Shown piece after piece: positions 4,950-9,046 of a stretch of DNA of 9,046 bases. A model generated the notes under the pieces. The model saw nothing but the letters and a program-made list of their open reading frames with translations, searched no databases and was not told the origin of the DNA. Location of the stretch: the NCBI GenBank assembly GCA_004376435.1, contig SOJS01000019.1, positions 1 through 9,046 on the forward strand, in the 5' to 3' direction. The stretch comes from Dehalococcoidia bacterium. GTDB taxonomy: Bacteria > Chloroflexota > Dehalococcoidia > Dehalococcoidales > JAUVZE01. Each line of letters starts with the position of its first letter. The stretch's first letter is position 1. The position numbers and the translations under genes were made by a program.

Positions 4950-6263
4950 GTGAGCAAACCAATCGTAGCCATAGTCGGCCGGCAGAATGTGGGTAAATCC
5001 ACCCTCTTAAATCGGGCAGTGGGTAAGAGGGTAGCCATTGTCGCTGACCTGCCGGGGACAACCCGTGACCGCATATTTGCCGATGTTGCCTGGCAGGAGA
5101 CCAGCTTTACTCTAGTTGATACCGGCGGTCTGGAGCTAAAGCCCCCCTCCCCTATAGCCCAAGGAGTCAGCAGTCAGGTAGCGGCGGCTATTGCTGAGGC
5201 AGATGTTATTCTTTTTCTGGTGGATGTCAGGGAAGGGATAACACCGTCTGACCTGGAAATAGCCGATAGGCTGCGCCGCTCAGATAAGCCGATTATAGTG
5301 GTGGCAAACAAGGCAGACAATGCCAAACTGGAGGCTGGGGCAGGGGAATTCTATCAGTTAGGGCTGGGGGAGGTGCTGGCAATCTCAGCTTATCACGGGC
5401 GGGGCACCAGCGAACTGATGGATAACATAGTCCGCCGGCTGCCGGCGTCGCCGCCGATTAAGGCTGAGCCAGACCTTATCAGGGTAGCTATTGTCGGCCG
5501 GCCTAATGTTGGCAAGTCAATGCTCCTCAACGCCATTCTGGGCAAGGAGCGGGCTATTGTTGACACCACCCCGGGGACTACCCGCGATGCCCTAGATACC
5601 CAGTTTGACTATAATGGGCAAAGTGTGCTAATTATTGATACCGCCGGCATCAGGCGGCGGGGGCGGCTAAAAGCAGGGGTGGAGCAGTATAGCGTTATTC
5701 GTGCCCTGCGGGCGATCGAGCGGGCTGATATTGTCCTGCTCATACTTGATGCCACCGAGCTGGTAACCGCCCAGGATACTCATATTGCTGGTTATATCCA
5801 GCAGGCGGCTAAGGGAGTAGTGTTGGTAGTCAATAAATGGGACCTGGTTGCGGATAAAGGGACAACCGAGTATAATAGATACATTCATGGGCAAATCAAG
5901 TTTATGCCCTATGCATCAGTAATTTATACTTCAGCTAAATTCGGGCAGGGGGTGGACAGGGTAATGCCTGAGGCGTGCCAGGTATACCAGGAGAGACTCA
6001 AGCGGCTGCCTACCGCCGAGGTCAACAGTGTGGTTCAGCAAGCAGCGGCGGCTCACAATCCGCCGCCAAAAGGCGGCCGGCGGCTGAAGATTTTGTACGC
6101 CACCCAAGCAGAGGTAAACCCGCCAACCTTTGTCTTTTTTACCAATGATGCCAAGCTAGTCCACTTCTCCTACCGGCGCTATCTGGAGAACAAGCTGCGC
6201 CGCTCATTCGGCTTTAACGGTACCCCCCTCCGCTTAATCTTCAAGACCAAGGGGGAGTCATGA
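4950..6263 (+). CDS. der: Ribosome assembly GTPase Der (EngA)
   Basis: A protein of 437 residues with two tandem GTPase domains and a KH-like C-terminal domain, the unique Der layout. Domain 1: GRQNVGKS (10-17), PGTTRD (35-40), DTGG (57-60), NKAD (120-123). Domain 2: GRPNVGKS (183-190), PGTTRD (208-213), DTAG (230-233), NKWD (295-298). The KH-like domain covers about 352-437. Der acts in late 50S assembly. Two GTG starts are possible: 4944 (MAVSKP) and 4950 (MSKP). I prefer 4950 because GGAGG (4940-4944) lies five nt upstream and MSKP is the usual beginning, but AGAGGTGGAG (4927-4936) could serve 4944. A small hairpin (CTCCA-GAGG-TGGAG, 4923-4936) covers that second site. The TGA overlaps the plsY ATG (ATGA), indicating translational coupling. 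Confidence 0.96.
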   Translation: MSKPIVAIVGRQNVGKSTLLNRAVGKRVAIVADLPGTTRDRIFADVAWQETSFTLVDTGGLELKPPSPIAQGVSSQVAAAIAEADVILFLVDVREGITPSDLEIADRLRRSDKPIIVVANKADNAKLEAGAGEFYQLGLGEVLAISAYHGRGTSELMDNIVRRLPASPPIKAEPDLIRVAIVGRPNVGKSMLLNAILGKERAIVDTTPGTTRDALDTQFDYNGQSVLIIDTAGIRRRGRLKAGVEQYSVIRALRAIERADIVLLILDATELVTAQDTHIAGYIQQAAKGVVLVVNKWDLVADKGTTEYNRYIHGQIKFMPYASVIYTSAKFGQGVDRVMPEACQVYQERLKRLPTAEVNSVVQQAAAAHNPPPKGGRRLKILYATQAEVNPPTFVFFTNDAKLVHFSYRRYLENKLRRSFGFNGTPLRLIFKTKGES

Positions 6264-6934
6264 TAGTCGCCAAGTTCGCCTCAGTGGTGGTTCTCGGCTA
6301 CCTTCTCGGCTCCATTCCCTTTGGTGTCTTGATAGGCAGACTAATGGCCAAGGCGGATGTCAGGCAGCACGGTAGTGGCAAGTCAGGAGCCACCAATGTA
6401 CTGCGAACAGCCGGTAAAAAAGCGGCGGCACTGGTCGTCACCCTGGATGTGTCCAAGGGGGTGCTGGCGGTAGTATTTGCCGGTTTGATAGTGGGCAGGG
6501 AGTATCTGGCGGTGGGCGAGTTTGGCTTAGGCATGCTGGTGGCCCAGGTTTTGGCAGCTCTGGCGGCGATAGCAGGGCATATCTGGCCAATATTCCTTAA
6601 ATTTAAGGGGGGGAGAGGGGTGGCTACCTTCTTCGGCGGACTGATTGCCCTCTGTCCACCGGCAGCACTATTTGGCGGTGAGATTTTAATTATCGGTGCC
6701 GGCTTAACCAAGTTTGCCTCGCTGGGCTCTATTGCCGGGGCAGTTGGCGCCTACGCCATATTGGTGCCCCTGACCATTATGAACGGCTTCCCCATTGAAT
6801 ATCTATTTTACACCCTGGTAGGCACAATAATTATCATTATTATGCACCGCGATAATATCAGCCGTTTAATCCAGGGCAAGGAGCGCAAGCTGGGCGAAAA
6901 GGTTAATGTCAAGGACCTGCCTCCGCCGGCTTAG
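6260..6934 (+). CDS. plsY: Acyl-phosphate:glycerol-3-phosphate acyltransferase PlsY
   Basis: A very hydrophobic membrane protein of 224 residues with several TM segments, a little longer than the usual 200 or so. It shows the three cytoplasmic PlsY motifs: SIPFGVLIGR and HGSGKSGATNVLR (18-27, 37-49), HIWPIFLKFKGGRGVAT (107-123, the acyl-phosphate/Gly-rich loop), and HRDNISRLIQGKERKLGEK (196-214). PlsY acylates glycerol-3-phosphate from acyl-phosphate, the first step of phospholipid synthesis in most bacteria. The common GSGN-x-GATN reads GSGKSGATN here, so the Asn is replaced by Lys. The ATG overlaps the der stop codon by 4 bp, with GGGGGAG just before it. The next gene, gpsA, makes its substrate. 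Confidence 0.95.
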   Translation: MIVAKFASVVVLGYLLGSIPFGVLIGRLMAKADVRQHGSGKSGATNVLRTAGKKAAALVVTLDVSKGVLAVVFAGLIVGREYLAVGEFGLGMLVAQVLAALAAIAGHIWPIFLKFKGGRGVATFFGGLIALCPPAALFGGEILIIGAGLTKFASLGSIAGAVGAYAILVPLTIMNGFPIEYLFYTLVGTIIIIIMHRDNISRLIQGKERKLGEKVNVKDLPPPA

Positions 6935-6981
6935 CCCAAAAATTAAGCCTTTGGGGACTCCACACAGAAAGCGGGGCGGAT

Positions 6982-8034
6982 ATGCCTAAGGTGGCTATTA
7001 TTGGCACCACTTCCTGGGGGATAACTCTGGGGGTGGTGCTAGCCGATAAGGGACTGGAGGTCAGGCTGTGGGCACGGACGGAGGAGGAAGCCGATAAGCT
7101 GAGAAGCAAAGGTCCTGACCCGCACCTGTTGCCTGGCGTTAACTTCTCCCCCCAATTTTCGGTTACCAGTTCATTGCGCCAAGCTTTATCCTCCGCCAAT
7201 GCCGTTATCCTGGTGGTGCCATCACAGTCAATGCGTCAGAATATAAAGCTTATCAAAGACCACCTCAGGGGGTCAATGCTGGTGGTGAGTGCCGCTAAGG
7301 GGTTGGAGGTTGGCAGCAACAAGCGTATGTCTGAGGTGATTGCTGACGAGATAGACCCCCGCTTCCGGTCCAATATCTGTATCCTTTCCGGTCCTAATCT
7401 GTTCAGAGAGATTCTTGATGGCCTGCCGGCATCAGCGGTGGTGGCGGCTGGGGATGAGGCTATCGCCAGAAAGGCGCAAAAGCTGCTGACGACAGCCAAT
7501 TTCTGCGTCTATACCAATACCGATGTTATCGGGGTAGAGTTGGGCGGGGCACTAAAAAACGTCATCGCCCTGGGGGCGGGTATGGTTGATGGCTTAGGCT
7601 ATGGTGATAATGCCAAAGCCGCTTTTGTCACCCGTGGCCTGACCGAGATGGCAGCTCTTGGGGTTGCTCTGGGGGCAAGCCCGCTCACCCTCTCCGGGCT
7701 GGCTGGGCTGGGTGATTTGATTGCCACCTGCGCCAGCCCACTAAGCCGCAACCACTATGTCGGCATGGAGCTGAGCAAAGGGCGCTCGCTGGCGGAGATA
7801 ACCGCCTCAATGAACGGTGTCGCTGAGGGAGTGAGCACCACGGTTGCTGTCTGGAATATAGCCCAGAAACTGCAGCTGGAGATGCCGATTACCGAAAAGA
7901 TTTACCGGGTGCTGTATAAGAGCGTTGAGCCTCGCCAGATAATAACCGAGCTACTGGGCACTGAGGGCAGGCATGAGTTAGCCGGGCATAGATGGGGGCT
8001 ATTCTCTTTCTTCAGGCACCGAAGGTATTCTTGA
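6982..8034 (+). CDS. gpsA: NAD(P)-dependent glycerol-3-phosphate dehydrogenase
   Basis: A protein of 350 residues that reduces dihydroxyacetone phosphate to sn-glycerol-3-phosphate, the substrate of PlsY encoded just upstream. The N-terminal Rossmann domain starts MPKVAIIGTTSWG. The classical GAGxxG loop reads GTTSWG (8-13), so the middle Gly is Thr. Later blocks are intact: SAAKGLE (103-109), LSGPNLFRE (135-143), GGALKNVIALGAGMVDGLG (188-206, with the likely catalytic K192), GYGDNAKAA (206-214), GLAGLGDLIATC (239-250) and SRN (255-257). The C-terminus runs about 20 residues past the usual end with a basic/aromatic tail (WGLFSFFRHRRYS), whose coding DNA overlaps the 3' end of dnaJ. The ATG at 6982 follows GGGGCGG closely. 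It lies 47 bp after plsY. Confidence 0.95.
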   Translation: MPKVAIIGTTSWGITLGVVLADKGLEVRLWARTEEEADKLRSKGPDPHLLPGVNFSPQFSVTSSLRQALSSANAVILVVPSQSMRQNIKLIKDHLRGSMLVVSAAKGLEVGSNKRMSEVIADEIDPRFRSNICILSGPNLFREILDGLPASAVVAAGDEAIARKAQKLLTTANFCVYTNTDVIGVELGGALKNVIALGAGMVDGLGYGDNAKAAFVTRGLTEMAALGVALGASPLTLSGLAGLGDLIATCASPLSRNHYVGMELSKGRSLAEITASMNGVAEGVSTTVAVWNIAQKLQLEMPITEKIYRVLYKSVEPRQIITELLGTEGRHELAGHRWGLFSFFRHRRYS

Positions 8035-9046
8035 GTCTATCTAACAAGCCCTGCCATTTTCCCGGTGATGGCATATTATCCGGACCCAAACTTGAAGCTA
8101 GCTCCTCAAAAAGCTGGCGTTGTTTTTTATCTAGTGACTGGGGGGTAACCACAATCAGGGTAACCAGCTGGTCACCACACCCACTCTGGTGCAGATAGGG
8201 GACCCCCTTACCTTTAAGACGAAAGGTTTTACCCGTCTGGCTGCCAGCCGGGATTTTGAGTTTGGCTTTGCCATCAAGGGTGGGTATTTCTACCTCATCA
8301 CCGAGAGCTGCCTGAGAGAAGTTGATGGGCAGCTCATAGAGAATACTATCACCAAGCCGGGTAAAAAACTTGTGAGGCAGCACTGACAGGGTAACATAGA
8401 GATTACCAGCCAGACCGCCCCTAAGCCCGACCTCTCCCTCACCACTGAGACGCACTTGAGAGCCGTCATCAACGCCGGCTGGAATCATGACCTGAATGCG
8501 GCGGCGCTGCTTCTCCCTGCCTGTGCCCCGGCACTGGGGACAGGGTTCGGTGATAATTCTGCCTTCGCCATGACACTGAGAGCAGGTGGTGGTGTTGGTG
8601 AAGCGGCCAAAGATGGTCTGTCTGACCTGGCGCACCTGCCCGCTGCCATTACAATTCGGGCAACGGCTGGGCTGGCTGCCTGGCTTGGAGCCGATACCGT
8701 GGCACAGGGAACAGTTCTCGGTGCGGGCTATATTTATCTCCTTTTCACAACCAGAGACCGCCTCTTCAAAGGTGATAGTGAGGCTATAGCGCAGGTCATC
8801 ACCACGCCGTGGTGCCTGACGGGTGGCAGTAGTTGCCCCGCCAAAGAAAGCATCAAAGATGTCGCCAAAGCCACCAAAGTCAAACCCCTCAAAGCCGCGC
8901 CCGAAAATCCCATCAGCACCACCAAAACCGAGGTGGTCATAGGCAGTGCGCTTTTCCGAGTCGGAGAGCACCTCATAGGCTTCGTTTATCTCCTTAAACT
9001 TCTCCGTCGCCCCGTCATCATGGTTGTGGTCAGGGTGATACTTAAA
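8012..9046 (-). CDS. dnaJ: Chaperone DnaJ, start beyond window
   Basis: Reading in from the window edge at 9046 gives 344 residues with no start codon; roughly the first 30 residues of the J domain are missing. The J-domain HPD motif, which stimulates the DnaK ATPase, is visible at fragment residues 4-6 (FKYHPDHN). A Gly/Phe-rich linker follows (about 42-70). Then come four CxxCxGxG repeats (CSLCHGIG, CPNCNGSG, CSQCHGEG, CPQCRGTG) that bind two zinc ions, and the C-terminal substrate-binding domains (about 175-320). This is a full type I DnaJ, not a CbpA-like protein lacking zinc. The GTG at 8971 is internal and should not be taken as the start. Its stop codon lies inside the end of gpsA (23-bp convergent overlap). 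grpE and dnaK may lie upstream, outside the window. Confidence 0.96.
   Translation of the reverse strand, partial: FKYHPDHNHDDGATEKFKEINEAYEVLSDSEKRTAYDHLGFGGADGIFGRGFEGFDFGGFGDIFDAFFGGATTATRQAPRRGDDLRYSLTITFEEAVSGCEKEINIARTENCSLCHGIGSKPGSQPSRCPNCNGSGQVRQVRQTIFGRFTNTTTCSQCHGEGRIITEPCPQCRGTGREKQRRRIQVMIPAGVDDGSQVRLSGEGEVGLRGGLAGNLYVTLSVLPHKFFTRLGDSILYELPINFSQAALGDEVEIPTLDGKAKLKIPAGSQTGKTFRLKGKGVPYLHQSGCGDQLVTLIVVTPQSLDKKQRQLFEELASSLGPDNMPSPGKWQGLLDRLKNTFGA

Noticed and set aside
6935..6955. CCCAAA/TTTGGG repeat between plsY and gpsA
   Set aside because: A 6-bp stem with a 9-nt loop and no T-run; too weak for a terminator inside what looks like a continuous operon.
8189..8789. Plus-strand frames of 65-67 codons opposite dnaJ
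   Set aside because: They are shadows of the DnaJ zinc-finger and C-terminal coding sequence and show no domain or ribosome site.
1..9046. Search for mobile elements, CRISPR repeats, toxin-antitoxin pairs or a defence system
   Set aside because: No direct-repeat array, transposase, integrase or attachment site at the tRNA 3' end was seen; the gene set is housekeeping.

Overview
The window is ordinary bacterial chromosome of moderate GC, with short intergenic gaps, sigma70-type promoters and mostly good Shine-Dalgarno sites. Family content points, without proof, to Chloroflexota, perhaps Dehalococcoidia: a DUF4342 protein, a double CxxC zinc-ribbon protein, an RRM protein next to rpsU, a GpsA with a GTTSWG nucleotide loop and a PlsY with GSGKSGATN. 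No mobile element, CRISPR array, toxin-antitoxin pair or defence system was seen.

Left part (1-1300, all minus strand). Read in the direction of transcription: a zinc-ribbon protein, ribosomal protein S21 (rpsU), a small glycine-rich RRM RNA-binding protein, and the first 90 residues of a DEAD-box RNA helicase that runs off the window. This looks like one RNA-handling or cold-adaptation unit. It is preceded by a strong promoter (TTGCAA-17-TATAAT) and a leader of about 105 nt. A perfect 12-bp hairpin lies just before the TTG-started rpsU.

Middle (1301-3311). A 253-bp intergenic stretch holds that promoter and a GC-rich hairpin. Next come ybeY and an iron-sulfur flavoprotein-like gene (minus strand, one operon), then tRNA-Ser(GCU) on the plus strand with its own promoter and encoded CCA. 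Terminator hairpins follow, shared with the convergent DUF4342 gene. The DUF4342 gene and argF are divergent, and their -35 boxes are joined by a perfect 15-bp palindrome.

Right part (3312-9046). A plus-strand operon argF - two-TM hypothetical - der - plsY - gpsA combines arginine biosynthesis, ribosome assembly and the start of phospholipid synthesis: GpsA makes the glycerol-3-phosphate that PlsY acylates. It converges on, and overlaps by 23 bp, the 3' end of dnaJ, which lacks only its extreme N-terminus at the window edge.

The points most worth a second look are regulatory: the rpsU hairpin, the divergent-promoter palindrome and the nearly leaderless ybeY. Three variants of normally conserved motifs (ArgF, GpsA, PlsY) and the unknown membrane protein between argF and der come next.
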